Position numbers and translations under genes: made by a program. Under the pieces are notes generated by a model, which saw only the letters and a program-made list of their open reading frames with translations, made no database searches and had not been told where the DNA came from. From Actinokineospora xionganensis (lineage in GTDB: Bacteria; Actinomycetota; Actinomycetes; Mycobacteriales; Pseudonocardiaceae), in contig NZ_JABVED010000026.1 in the NCBI RefSeq assembly GCF_014323725.1, positions 1 through 59,430 on the forward strand: a stretch of DNA of 59,430 bases, written 5' to 3'. How positions within the stretch are numbered: the stretch's first letter is position 1; every line of letters begins with the position of its first letter. Positions 1 to 8,548 of this stretch are shown here, in pieces.

Positions 1-39
1 GTCAACGCATCCAGCCCAGGATGAAAAGGGCTCAGGGAA

Positions 40-1524
40 GTGCGTTGGTATAGGCAATCGAATAACTTCTGCCTACCTTACGAGACTCGCAGGAGGATCG
101 GCGACGAAAATCTTGCCGATGAAACCTTGCGGCTCACTGTTCTTGCAGGTTTTGAAGATCGCATTAGGGAATTGCCAGAATTCCCTGTCCGAAACGATGC
201 CGAGATTGAACTAGCGGCTCAAGTAATGCTACGTGCTTTGCAGTTCGCGTTTGAGACGGAAGGGCTTGAGTTTGCCCACTTTCTTGAAGACAAGCAGCGG
301 GGCGAGTACCCTACTATCGCCGATTCGGTGCGACACGCTATCGATCACTTTAGCCTTGTGGGCAAGAAGCGAGTGCGTGTCGCAACTGCCGTAATGGCCA
401 CGGTCAGGCGGGTACTCTATTCATCACAAGAGCATGAGAGGGTTTATCTCTCCAAACTTTCGCGTACATACGCCTTGTTATTTACCCTAAATACTGAGCC
501 GCGGTTGATTGACTTCTTTCAGGACATGACTGGCGATCTCAGGCTGTATGTTGGCGCCGACGTGTTAGTCCGCGCTCTCAGTGAGCACTGTCTCGCCAAA
601 GAAGACCAGGCCACGACAAACACGCTAGAGATGGCGTCGCGTTGCGGAGCCGAACTGATCTTAACCGAACCAGCTCTCGATGAGGTGGTCAATAACCTCC
701 GAGGAACTGATCGAGAATACAAGAATCACTACAAAGCGATCGACGCTCACGTCGATCTAAATATGACGCGTAATGTGTCCAAAATCATGCTTCGTGCGTA
801 CTTTTATGCGCGCCTGGACGTAACTACTGCCGCTCTAAAGCCAAGAAATTGGGAATCATTCGTTGGGCAATTCTGCGACTATACTGATTTGCATACCTCT
901 CGCGCGATGGACGATATGCGCAGGTATCTACAAACGGGATACAATCTGAGTTACGAGGCTGCCGCAAAGATGCGGTCCGTGGTGAATGATGACGCTTTGG
1001 CCGACCTTACGCGGCGTCTACTTTCGTTAAAAGGTAACAAATATGAACTCGCACTAAACGATGCACTCACGGCACTTACGGTCTATGGAAAACGTTTGGA
1101 GAATCGCGAAGATGGGTCAGGAGGGGAGTTCGGATATAGGACGTGGTGGTTGACGGGCGAGACCGCTATAGCCAGAAAGACCGGCTTGCTTGTAAAACGC
1201 AATAATGGTGCGAGATATATGATGAGACCTGATTTTCTCCTCAATTTCCTCGCCCTAGCGCCTAGTACGCAAGAGATCCGAGAGACATTCGGCACAGTGT
1301 TTCCGAGCTTGCTGGGTGTAACGCTTTCTAAGCGCATGTCCGAAGAGTCTTTCAAGGAAATTATGGACAAGGTTCGAGATGCGACTGAACTAAGTGAAGC
1401 TCGCAGATCTGCTCAGATTGCAAAATTGTCGGATCAGCTCAAGAGTGATTTTGTCAGACAGTATGCGAACTCGCTCGAAGATGTAGACCCTAACGAAGAA
1501 GTAGTGCGGGCCGCTTTGGGCTGA
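40..1524 (+). CDS. PIN-like domain protein of unknown function, AT-rich, probably acquired
   Basis: I do not recognise this 494-aa protein as a named family. A segment near residues 165-225 (LYVGADVLVRAL, then LILTEPALDEVVNNL) and another near 335-375 (NDALTALTVY, then TWWLTGE) have the alternating hydrophobic strand plus acidic-residue pattern of a PIN-like nuclease fold, with a helical insertion between them; the first 160 residues are helical. That reading is inference. The gene is near 50% GC against about 70% around it and uses TTA leucine codons (about 478, 661 and 1026), so it is probably of foreign origin. An in-frame stop lies at 22-24, so GTG at 40 is the earliest start; there is no well-spaced ribosome site, and 5' truncation or a partner gene outside the window is possible. 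Some phage-defence genes look like this, but no partner is visible. Confidence 0.75.
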   Translation: MRWYRQSNNFCLPYETRRRIGDENLADETLRLTVLAGFEDRIRELPEFPVRNDAEIELAAQVMLRALQFAFETEGLEFAHFLEDKQRGEYPTIADSVRHAIDHFSLVGKKRVRVATAVMATVRRVLYSSQEHERVYLSKLSRTYALLFTLNTEPRLIDFFQDMTGDLRLYVGADVLVRALSEHCLAKEDQATTNTLEMASRCGAELILTEPALDEVVNNLRGTDREYKNHYKAIDAHVDLNMTRNVSKIMLRAYFYARLDVTTAALKPRNWESFVGQFCDYTDLHTSRAMDDMRRYLQTGYNLSYEAAAKMRSVVNDDALADLTRRLLSLKGNKYELALNDALTALTVYGKRLENREDGSGGEFGYRTWWLTGETAIARKTGLLVKRNNGARYMMRPDFLLNFLALAPSTQEIRETFGTVFPSLLGVTLSKRMSEESFKEIMDKVRDATELSEARRSAQIAKLSDQLKSDFVRQYANSLEDVDPNEEVVRAALG

Positions 1525-1686
1525 CGCTAAGCTGGTGGCAGTTTACGACGCGCGACAAATATCGACGGTTCCTCATGCCTCTTGGAACGAAAATCATCGG
1601 GGAATGTCGCCTCGTGGTAGGTAATTGGCATGCCAATACCCAACGGCGAATTGCGCCGATCGTCCGAGAGGATGCGCGAGTTGGAG

Positions 1687-1728
1687 ATCCCAGGCTGGCC
1701 GTGGCGGGACAGTGCACCAGCCTGGGAT
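1687..1728 (-). terminator. Hairpin terminator after the 1740-2216 gene
   Basis: Perfect 12-bp inverted repeat, ATCCCAGGCTGG (1687-1698) and CCAGCCTGGGAT (1717-1728), with an 18-nt loop. It starts 12 nt beyond the stop codon of the leftward gene ending at 1740. There is no T tract, as is usual for actinobacterial terminators. The rest of 1525-1739 holds no convincing gene, but carries a 14-bp perfect palindrome ATTGGCATGCCAAT at 1624-1637. Confidence 0.65.
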
Positions 1729-1739
1729 GGTCTGTGTGG

Positions 1740-2216
1740 TTAGAACCGGTGCCCGTACAGCACGCTGCGAACAGCGCCCACGACGGAGCTGAACAGCGGC
1801 AGGGCCGGGTGTACCGGGTCCGGGGCGGTCGCCCAGAAGGCGACTGAGCGGTCCGTGAGGTCGGTGGGCAGCAGGACTCGCGCGTGCACTGGCTCGACGC
1901 CAGGGGGCAGCGGCCTGCGGCGCTGTTCGTCGGTCATCGGTTGGGTGAGGAAGGTCCACTCGGTGCGCTTGCCCGGGGTCGCGAGCACGGGGCCCGCGAG
2001 CATCCGCAGCCGCAGCCACCATTGGACTTCCGCGCCCAAGCCCGCGCGCATTCGCAGGCCGCCTACGTGTTCGCCGAGGTCGAGGTACGCGCCGAGTGCG
2101 TCGCCGTCGACCGGCCAGCCCAGGGTGGTCCGGTAATCAGGCACTTCGAACGTGGGTGCGTGCGGTTGTGCGCCACCGTCCAGTGCGTGCAAGTCGGATA
2201 GTTCCGCCGCCGTCAT
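1740..2216 (-). CDS. Hypothetical actinobacterial protein
   Basis: A 158-aa soluble protein with no signal peptide or membrane segment. It carries a TLGWPVDGDAL segment near residue 35, a WWLRLRMLAGPVL stretch in the middle and a proline-rich LLPTDLTDRS..FWATAPDP C-terminal part. This spacing recalls small actinomycete proteins that databases link loosely to primase/polymerase-like domains, but I see no catalytic motif and would not assign that function. ATG at 2216 is chosen because GAAAGGTGG sits just upstream; the frame stays open to 2294. It is a single gene, divided from the next leftward gene by about 165 nt and followed by a strong hairpin. Confidence 0.6.
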   Translation of the reverse strand: MTAAELSDLHALDGGAQPHAPTFEVPDYRTTLGWPVDGDALGAYLDLGEHVGGLRMRAGLGAEVQWWLRLRMLAGPVLATPGKRTEWTFLTQPMTDEQRRRPLPPGVEPVHARVLLPTDLTDRSVAFWATAPDPVHPALPLFSSVVGAVRSVLYGHRF

Positions 2217-2381
2217 GGCGAGCCACCTTTCGCCGTCGACGGGTCGGGTGCGCCTCCTGTGGCGTGGTTGGTCCGATCGTCGACTTCTGTTCATCAGGAT
2301 GAGTGATGGTGGCCCCGGTCACCCATCTCAGTAAGGCATAACGTTCGCCTGATGAGTCGCGAATCAGCAGGTCGCGACCGT

Positions 2382-3212
2382 CTACACGCGAATGGACGCA
2401 GGCAGGATCCGCCGAAGGATCCCGTGTGGGTGACCGTGTCGTCGCCACTCTCTCGGGTAACCCAGTGACACTTCCTGGAACCGGACGCCGTCGTGGTGGG
2501 TGATCCGCGGGATGTGCAGGTGCCCGTAGACCATCGCGGCGGTGGGGAAGCGGGTGTGCCAGTCGGCGGTCAGTTCCGTCCCGCACCACTGGGCGAACTC
2601 GGGGTAACGCAGGATCCGGGTGGGTTCGCGCACCAGCGGATAGTGGTTCACCAGGACCAGGGGAAGGTCGCACGCGGCGAGCCGGGGCTCGGTCAGCGCG
2701 ACGCGGGCGCGGCACCATTCGTCTCGGGTGGGGTACGGGTCGGGGTGCAGGTAGACCTCGTCGGTGCAGACCACGCCGGTCTCGTGGGCGTAGGCCAGCG
2801 ACTCCTCCTTGGTGGAGCAACCCGGCGCGCGGAAGGTGTAGTCGTAGCCGATGAACAGCGGTGCGACGAGGACCGGTCCGCCCTCGCCGTCCCACCGTTC
2901 GTACGGGTCTTCCGGGGTCACCACACCGAGCCCGCGGCACATCTCCACCAGCGCCTCATACCGCTCGACGCCGCGCGCCTGGACCGGGTCGGCGCCGACG
3001 GTCCACAGTTCGTGGTTGCCGGGCGCCCAGATGACCTTGGCGAACCGCTCGGCCAACAGGCCGAGCGCCCACTCGATGTCGGGCACCTGGTCGGCGACGT
3101 CGCCCGCGACGATCAGCCAGTCGTCCGCGGACTCGGGCCGCAGCCCTTCCACGATCGCGCGGTTCTCCGCGTAGGTGATGTGCAGATCGCTGATAGCCAG
3201 GAGTGAGCCCAC
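2382..3212 (-). CDS. Calcineurin-like metallophosphoesterase
   Basis: A 276-aa cytoplasmic phosphoesterase with all the di-metal-site motifs of the calcineurin-like superfamily in order: ISDLHITY (about residues 7-14), AGDVADQ, GNHELW, VNHYPL and GHLHIPR near the C terminus. Similar proteins in actinomycetes hydrolyse phosphodiesters or phosphomonoesters, and some sit next to phosphopantetheinyl-transferase genes; no such neighbour is present here, so the substrate is open. The start is GTG at 3212; no strong ribosome site is visible, so a short leader or leaderless mRNA is possible. It lies 37 nt downstream of the molybdenum hydroxylase small-subunit gene on the same strand, but nothing suggests a shared task. 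Confidence 0.85.
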   Translation of the reverse strand: MGSLLAISDLHITYAENRAIVEGLRPESADDWLIVAGDVADQVPDIEWALGLLAERFAKVIWAPGNHELWTVGADPVQARGVERYEALVEMCRGLGVVTPEDPYERWDGEGGPVLVAPLFIGYDYTFRAPGCSTKEESLAYAHETGVVCTDEVYLHPDPYPTRDEWCRARVALTEPRLAACDLPLVLVNHYPLVREPTRILRYPEFAQWCGTELTADWHTRFPTAAMVYGHLHIPRITHHDGVRFQEVSLGYPREWRRHGHPHGILRRILPASIRV

Positions 3213-3249
3213 GCCTCGATACTCGCACGGGCGCCCGACACCGGTGATC

Positions 3250-3711
3250 TCACCCGCCCATCAGCTCTGCCGCCCGCTTGATCGCCTTGCGCACCCGGAA
3301 GTACGTCCCGCAGCGGCACACGTTCTCGATGGCGTCGATGTCGGCGTCGGTCGGCTTCTTGGTCCGCTTGAGCAGCGCGACCGCCGCCATGATCTGCCCG
3401 GGCTGGCAGTACCCGCACTGCGCGACGTCCTGTTCCAGCCACGCCTGCTGCACCGGGTGCAGGATGTCGCCGTCGGCGAGGCCCTCGATGGTCGTGACCT
3501 CCTTGCCCTGCGCGTCGGCGACCGGCACGACACAGGGGTTCACGGCCTTGCCGTTGATGTGGCTGGTGCACGCCTTGCAGACGTTGATGCCACAGCCGTA
3601 CTTCGGCCCTTTGACGCCCAGCTTGTCGCGCAGCGCCCACAACAGCGGCAGGTCGGCGGGCGCGTCGACGGTGACCGTCTTGCCGTTCACGGAGAAGGTG
3701 TAGTTCGGCAA
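3250..3711 (-). CDS. iorA: (2Fe-2S) small subunit of isoquinoline 1-oxidoreductase-type molybdenum hydroxylase
   Basis: A 153-aa iron-sulfur subunit that passes electrons from the molybdenum subunit encoded immediately upstream. The plant-type cluster ligands are C40, C45, C48 and C60 (CGINVCKAC...C); the second cluster uses CGYC (C99, C102) and CRC (C132, C134). This is the standard two-cluster layout of the xanthine dehydrogenase family, and the length matches IorA/CoxS-like subunits. I set the start at TTG 3711 because GGAG precedes it and the homologous region begins there; open frame further upstream lies inside the large-subunit gene. The two genes are 10 nt apart and surely form an operon. 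IorAB enzymes usually feed electrons to an acceptor other than NAD; no FAD subunit is encoded here. Confidence 0.9.
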   Translation of the reverse strand: MPNYTFSVNGKTVTVDAPADLPLLWALRDKLGVKGPKYGCGINVCKACTSHINGKAVNPCVVPVADAQGKEVTTIEGLADGDILHPVQQAWLEQDVAQCGYCQPGQIMAAVALLKRTKKPTDADIDAIENVCRCGTYFRVRKAIKRAAELMGG

Positions 3712-3721
3712 CGGGTTCTCC

Positions 3722-5917
3722 TTAACGCGGGAACGGTTCGAAGTCGACGGGGAAGTTGATCGGGAAGCTGCGCGGCGCGATACCGGTCGCGCGCGCGTAC
3801 GCGTTCGCGATGGCGCCGACCGCCGCGGGGACGCCGAGTTCACCCGCGCCGCCCGGCTCGCCGTTCGGCGGCATGATGAAGATCTTGACGTCGGTGGGGG
3901 AGTCTTTCTGCCGGGCGTAGTGGAACTGCGAGTAGCTGCCCTCCAACGGCAGACCGCGGTCCAAGTGCAGACCCGCCCGCAGCGTCGTGGCGATCGCGTC
4001 GGTGAGCCCGCCGAGGAGCTGCGCTTCCAAACCGCGAGGGTTGATCGGCCTGCCGTAGTCGGCGGCGATCACGGCCTTGACCACGCGCGGGTTCTTCGTG
4101 TCCCGGGCGTCGATCGTGACCATGCATGCCGTGCAGGATTTGTATTCCTCGTGGAAACCGACGCCCTGGGCGAACCCGGCGGGCAGGCTCTGGCCCCACT
4201 TGCCTTCCGTTGCGACCTTGTTCAGCACGGCGCGCTGCTTGTCGGTCTTGAGGAACTCACGGCGGAACGCGACCGGGTCCTTCCCGAGTTTGCGGGCCAG
4301 CTCGTCGACCATGATCTCCTCGGCGCCGCGCGTGTTGGCCGAGTAGACCGACCGCCAGCTGCCGGTGTGCATCTTCAGCGGCACCTCGTTGAGCAGCTGC
4401 GTGGTGACACCGAAGTTGTAGGGCGACTTGATGGTCGTGAGGAAGACCGTCTGCGCGAAGCTGAGGTTGCCGCCCACGGGAAGGTTCGCCGCCATCGCGG
4501 TGAGGATCTCGCCGAGGCCGTGCCGGAAGTCGGTCTCCACACTGGCGACGCGGTGCTCGAAGGTGAGCACGTTGCCCAGCGCGTACGTCGCGCGGATCTT
4601 GTGATGGCTCGCGGCGCGGGCGCGACCGTGTCGCATGTCATCGATGCGGCTCCACATCAGCTTGACCGGCCGCTTCATCGCCTTGGAGATGCGCGCGGCC
4701 TCCAATGCGGAGTCGAAGAACAGCCTGCGACCGAACGAGCCGCCGCCCTGGATCACGTGGACCTTGACCGCGTCCTCCGACAGCCCCAGCTCTTGGGCGA
4801 TGGTCTGTTGGGCGACGATCGGGGATTTGAGACCGGCCCAGATCTCGGCGCGGTCGGCCCGCACGTCGGCGATCGCGGAGTTCGTCTCCAGCGGGGCGTG
4901 GCTGGCGAAGGCGAAGTCGAACTCGGCATCGACGTGCTGGGTCAGCAGCGGCGGCACCACGAACGGCAGCGCGGCGGCCCGCAGCTTCTTCTTGATCGTC
5001 GCGTCGGACTCGCTGTCGACGGTGCCCGCGTTCCAGGTGACCTTGAGCGCCCGGGTCGCGTCCAGCGCCTGCCCGAACGTTTCGGCGGCCACGGCGACAC
5101 CGGTCTGGATCACCGCGAGGTCGACCACCCCGGGCATCGCGCGCACCGCGGCGGCGTTGTCGACGGAGCGGACAGTGCCGTTGATCGACGGCGGCCTGCG
5201 CACCATGGTCGGCAGCGCACCAGGGACGTCGAGGTCGAGCGTGTACTGCTGGGTGCCGGTGACCATCGCGCGGGCGTCGATGCGCGAGGTCGCCTTGCCG
5301 ATGAGCGTGAACTCCGACTCCGGCTTGAGCGCGGGAGACCCGACGGACAGCGCCGTATTCGCCGCTTCGACGGCCAGTTCGCCGAAACTGATGTGTAGCC
5401 CGTCGAGCGAGACGACCTCGCCCTCCTGCGTCCGCAGGCTCGACGCCTCCGTGTCCCACCGGGCGGCCGCGGCGGCGACCAGCCGGGTCCGCGCGGCGGC
5501 GGCGGCCCGGCGGACCGGTTCGTAGACCGCGCGGATGGTGTTGGAGCCGCCGGTGAGCTGGTTGAAAAGCAGCTCGGGCCGCGCGTCGTCCAGACGGACC
5601 CGCACCTGCGAGAGCGGGATGTCCATCTCCTCGGCGACCAGCATCGCGGTGGCCGTGGTGATGCCCTGCCCGACTTCCTCCCGCGGCAGCTGCAGCGTCA
5701 CCATGCCGTCGGACTCGACGGTCAGGATCAGCATGTTCGAGGTGGGGGCCGCCGCGAGGATGAGGAGCTCGCCGAGGTCGATCAGGTCGGCGGGCGCGGG
5801 CGGCGTCGGGATGGCCGCCTCGGCTGTGGGTTCGTCGCCGGTGAGATTGACCGCGATGGTCAGGGTCGGAGCGGCGACGAGGAACGCCAGAATTTGGCGC
5901 CTGGTTGGTGTGCCCAT
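3722..5917 (-). CDS. iorB: Molybdopterin large subunit of isoquinoline 1-oxidoreductase-type hydroxylase, Tat-exported
   Basis: A 731-aa subunit that would hydroxylate an N-heteroaromatic or aldehyde substrate using molybdopterin cytosine dinucleotide. The N terminus, MGTPTRRQILAFL followed by a hydrophobic run and TAEAA, is a twin-arginine signal, so the complex probably acts outside the membrane. Family motifs include GGGSFGRR (about residue 380) and the C-terminal GEPGGAGELGVP, whose glutamate is the conserved base. It has the IorB domain order (a single large subunit, no FAD domain). ATG at 5917 follows GGAAGG. It is first in the operon with iorA; the 175 nt upstream (5918-6092) should hold the promoter, but I see no clear hexamers. 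The true substrate cannot be told from sequence. Confidence 0.88.
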   Translation of the reverse strand: MGTPTRRQILAFLVAAPTLTIAVNLTGDEPTAEAAIPTPPAPADLIDLGELLILAAAPTSNMLILTVESDGMVTLQLPREEVGQGITTATAMLVAEEMDIPLSQVRVRLDDARPELLFNQLTGGSNTIRAVYEPVRRAAAAARTRLVAAAAARWDTEASSLRTQEGEVVSLDGLHISFGELAVEAANTALSVGSPALKPESEFTLIGKATSRIDARAMVTGTQQYTLDLDVPGALPTMVRRPPSINGTVRSVDNAAAVRAMPGVVDLAVIQTGVAVAAETFGQALDATRALKVTWNAGTVDSESDATIKKKLRAAALPFVVPPLLTQHVDAEFDFAFASHAPLETNSAIADVRADRAEIWAGLKSPIVAQQTIAQELGLSEDAVKVHVIQGGGSFGRRLFFDSALEAARISKAMKRPVKLMWSRIDDMRHGRARAASHHKIRATYALGNVLTFEHRVASVETDFRHGLGEILTAMAANLPVGGNLSFAQTVFLTTIKSPYNFGVTTQLLNEVPLKMHTGSWRSVYSANTRGAEEIMVDELARKLGKDPVAFRREFLKTDKQRAVLNKVATEGKWGQSLPAGFAQGVGFHEEYKSCTACMVTIDARDTKNPRVVKAVIAADYGRPINPRGLEAQLLGGLTDAIATTLRAGLHLDRGLPLEGSYSQFHYARQKDSPTDVKIFIMPPNGEPGGAGELGVPAAVGAIANAYARATGIAPRSFPINFPVDFEPFPR

Positions 5918-6092
5918 CGGAACCTTCCGTCTGGGCCAGTCGGGGGACTGGTCTAGGCCGAACGGGGGTGTGACTCAAGGCACCTTAGGCAGAAAGTCTG
6001 TGCATACTCAACTGATCATGGGCCCGGAATGTTGCCTAAGTGATGAACGGTCGGATTGGCGGGACGAAAGGCACCCATCCGCAGTGGCAAGA

Positions 6093-6620
6093 TCACCGAA
6101 CCAGCCATGGCAGGACATCGGCGAGGAAGAGTGACGTGTAGGCGACCGCGAGGCCCGCGGCGGCGCCGAGCACGAGCGAGACGGCTTGGGCGCCGGTCAG
6201 TCGGGACTCGCGGACCTTCTGCTCATACTCACGTTGCCGGTCGTCCATCACTCGCTGCGCCATGGGCAGGTAGTTCGGGTTCAGTGGTGCGTTGAGGGGT
6301 CGGGGTCGTTCAGGTTCGGGGGTTGTGGTGAGGAGGTCGCGCACGCACTTGAGGAAGGCGGCGAGCCCGAGCGCGACGGCCGGGGCGAACGCCGCGAGAC
6401 CCATCCATGGGGGACCGTTGTCGACGTTGCGGACGACCAGCCATCCGCCGAGTTCGAACACGAGGGCGGCGAGGCCGAACCGCACCCCCGGGCTGACGCC
6501 GGGTCCGATCGCGGTCGAGCCTCGACTGCCCTGCTTGACTTGGATGATCGCGGCGGTGGTCTGGATGAGCGCGGCGCCGAACGAGATCCACGCGGGCCAG
6601 AAGTCAGTGGGCATGGCCAT
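6093..6620 (-). CDS. Hypothetical membrane protein with four predicted helices
   Basis: A 175-aa protein I do not recognise. It has hydrophobic segments near residues 8-28, 45-63, 70-92 and 148-172. The linker between the third and fourth (PEPERPRPLNAPLNPNYL, then a charged REYEQKVRESR helix) is probably cytoplasmic. A start at ATG 6620 is preceded by GAGGG; ATG 6614 is an alternative. It stands alone between the molybdenum hydroxylase operon and an outward-reading small gene. The 111 nt upstream (6621-6731) separate it from a divergent gene and must contain both promoters. Confidence 0.6.
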   Translation of the reverse strand: MAMPTDFWPAWISFGAALIQTTAAIIQVKQGSRGSTAIGPGVSPGVRFGLAALVFELGGWLVVRNVDNGPPWMGLAAFAPAVALGLAAFLKCVRDLLTTTPEPERPRPLNAPLNPNYLPMAQRVMDDRQREYEQKVRESRLTGAQAVSLVLGAAAGLAVAYTSLFLADVLPWLVR

Positions 6621-6731
6621 GGCATCCCTCCTCCGATGATCATAAGTCGGCGGGAAGGCGGCCGGACTGAAGTTCCATCATTCGAGTGATCGTCCTGGCC
6701 GGGCGATCTTGGCGTCGGGAAAATCGGGAGG

Positions 6732-6980
6732 ATGAGAAGACGCGGCGAGTTGCCGGCGAGCCAGACCTATCAGACAGCGCCGGTCTGCGCGGGGTGTGGG
6801 AACACGCCGTTGCTGGTGAGGATGGCGGCTGAGCGGATGGCGCACGGGTTCAGGAATGTGGGTGGAGTTTTCGAGAAGTGCCGGTACCACAATGGATGGC
6901 ACGTGCTGATCGACCAGGCGGCCGACGAGGACTGGCCTGGACGGACGGTCAAGGTGCCGATTCCGCCGTATCGGTCGTGA
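6732..6980 (+). CDS. Small hypothetical protein with a Cys/His pattern
   Basis: An 82-aa protein of unknown function. CAGCG near residue 19 and CRYHNGWH near residue 50 could form a zinc ribbon (C-x2-C ... C-x2-H); this is inference from spacing. GGGAGG directly precedes ATG 6732, an unusually short gap but a strong ribosome site. Its 3' end overlaps the convergent DUF397 gene by 32 nt. The alternative is that the frame is chance, since it runs only 249 nt in GC-rich DNA. Confidence 0.45.
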   Translation: MRRRGELPASQTYQTAPVCAGCGNTPLLVRMAAERMAHGFRNVGGVFEKCRYHNGWHVLIDQAADEDWPGRTVKVPIPPYRS

Positions 6981-7140
6981 TGGTGGCCAGCCGCTTCGGG
7001 GACCAGGAGGAGGCGGGAAGGGTCAGGGTGCCCGCCCCGGGGTTCTTGGAGTCCCGCACGCGGATCACGGCCGCGTAAGCGACCTCGACACAGTCCTGTT
7101 GGTGATTGCTGAAGCTCGACTTCCGCCACTCTGTGTGCAC
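6949..7140 (-). CDS. DUF397 domain protein
   Basis: A 63-aa protein that is a complete DUF397 domain: WRKSSFSN near the N terminus, QQDCVEVA, then VIRVRDSKNP and TLTLPASSW. DUF397 proteins are small actinobacterial partners of XRE/DUF5753 regulators, often annotated as Scr1-type toxin-antitoxin-like pairs and linked in Streptomyces to development and antibiotic control; whether they act as toxins is unsettled. The cognate regulator ends 7 nt upstream on the same strand, so the two are co-transcribed. The 3' end overlaps a small convergent gene. Confidence 0.85.
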   Translation of the reverse strand: MHTEWRKSSFSNHQQDCVEVAYAAVIRVRDSKNPGAGTLTLPASSWSPKRLATITTDTAESAP

Positions 7141-7146
7141 GGTGTT

Positions 7147-7977
7147 TCAACCCCGTTCATGATCGGCCGCCATCTTGGTCAGGAAGTTCACCGAATCGGC
7201 GCAGCCGAGCGATGCCTGGATCAGGGAAGCGGTGTGGGCGCGAAACGCTTGCGTGTCCTCTGGCGCATCGAGGAAGCCCGATACCAGGCTGTGCTCCACG
7301 TAGACGATCGGCGGTGCCTTGGGAAATTCCAGCAGGGAGAAGTAGCCGGGGTTGTGGTAGCCGCCATGGCGGAATGGGATCACATGGAGTGCGATGTTCG
7401 GCCGTTTCGCCATGTCGATGAGCCAGTTGATCTGCTCGACCATCACCGCGGATCCACCCTGCGCTCGGCGCAGGGCCGCCTCATCCAAGATCGCGACATA
7501 CTGCGGTGCGACGAGCCGGGCGAGGACCTTCTGCCGGTCCAAACGCGCGGCGATCATGGCTTCGTGGAGTTCCGTTGTCTGGCCCAGAGAGGTGATTGCC
7601 CGGGCATATGCGGGCGTCTGCAACAGGCCAGGCACGGTGCACGGCGCGAAGTTGACGATGGAGACCGCTTCGGACTCGAAGATCGGCAAGGTGGGGCGCT
7701 GGGGGTCGGTGTCAATGCCGAGCCAGCGTGGGGTGTTCAGCTCGTCGACCAGTGCCATGATCCGCTTGCGTTCAGCCCCGACAACCCCATAGATCGCGAG
7801 CATGGCGGATACCTCCGCCACCGTCGCGGTCCGCCTGGCGTTCTCCGTGCGGTTCAGCGTCGCGATCGACTGATCGAGTCGGGTGGCGGCTTGGCGGGTG
7901 GTCAGGCCAGCCGCTTCACGTAGCTTGGTCAGTTCCGTTGCGAGGGCTCGCATTCGGGCCGGGAGTCGTTCGCTCAT
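7147..7977 (-). CDS. XRE-family regulator with DUF5753 (Scr1-type)
   Basis: A 276-aa DNA-binding regulator. A helix-turn-helix lies at about residues 15-65 (LREAAGLTTRQAATRLDQS...). The rest is a DUF5753 ligand or partner domain with typical stretches FAPCTVPGLLQTPAYARA and ILDEAALRR, then HVIPFRHGGYHNPGYFSLLEF. Regulators of this type usually sit directly before one or more DUF397 genes, as here (6-nt gap), and probably control their own operon. The start at ATG 7977 gives the normal length for the family. A convergent or chance ORF on the other strand was ignored. Confidence 0.9.
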   Translation of the reverse strand: MSERLPARMRALATELTKLREAAGLTTRQAATRLDQSIATLNRTENARRTATVAEVSAMLAIYGVVGAERKRIMALVDELNTPRWLGIDTDPQRPTLPIFESEAVSIVNFAPCTVPGLLQTPAYARAITSLGQTTELHEAMIAARLDRQKVLARLVAPQYVAILDEAALRRAQGGSAVMVEQINWLIDMAKRPNIALHVIPFRHGGYHNPGYFSLLEFPKAPPIVYVEHSLVSGFLDAPEDTQAFRAHTASLIQASLGCADSVNFLTKMAADHERG

Positions 7978-8017
7978 CCGCTCATGAGATCAGAAGTTTC
8001 CCGGCCCGCGAATGCCA

Positions 8018-8548
8018 CTAATGGTTGAGCGTTCTCTGGGTATGAAACGCCACCACCGCAGGCCAGAACGACTGTGCCGCCGCCAGCACCCGCTCCGACA
8101 ACCCCACCCACCGCTCCGACCGCAGCGACACCCCGAACACCGCGAGCAAGGCCAACAAGACCAAGCCCGCTATCCGCGATCGCCGAGTGCCCGCGAGTAA
8201 TGGCCACACCGACAGCAGACCGAAGGCCGCCGCCGCGACGGGTGCATGGGTCTCCAACGGCTGCGGGAACACGGCGACCGCCGCCGTGGCGACCCCACCG
8301 GCCGCGAGGACCACGCGGGCGCTGACGGGAGTCGACCTCAGGCCGGTCGCCGTCACCACGTGGCAGATGCCGGTGATGGCCAGGCCGGTGGTCATGATCC
8401 AGCGTTCGTTGGCGTTGATCGCCGCCAGAGCGCTGATTGTGTCGCGGACCGAGTCGAAGTCCGCCGTCCTGGCCGCGGCGATGGTCCAGCCGCCGATCAG
8501 CGCCACCGGGGCCAGCGCCGACGACACGCGGGCCCAGGGGGCGGTCAC
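8018..8548 (-). CDS. DUF998 integral membrane protein
   Basis: A 176-aa membrane protein of the DUF998 family: about five to six hydrophobic helices, with the typical short loop [14 protein letters not shown] near residue 30 and [14 protein letters not shown] turns. Function is not known; some relatives are predicted acyl- or lipid-related membrane proteins. Its GTG start at 8548 overlaps the recQ stop codon (GTGA), so it is translationally coupled as the last gene of a three-gene operon (membrane protein, recQ, DUF998). Confidence 0.8.
   Translation of the reverse strand: MTAPWARVSSALAPVALIGGWTIAAARTADFDSVRDTISALAAINANERWIMTTGLAITGICHVVTATGLRSTPVSARVVLAAGGVATAAVAVFPQPLETHAPVAAAAFGLLSVWPLLAGTRRSRIAGLVLLALLAVFGVSLRSERWVGLSERVLAAAQSFWPAVVAFHTQRTLNH

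Noticed and set aside
1575..1847. Rightward 90-codon frame after the first gene
   Set aside because: Overlaps the better supported leftward gene and its terminator hairpin; composition is that of a shadow frame.
6949..7977. Classic toxin-antitoxin system from the DUF397/DUF5753 pair
   Set aside because: This pair is widespread in actinomycetes and toxicity is not established; annotated as a regulator pair only.
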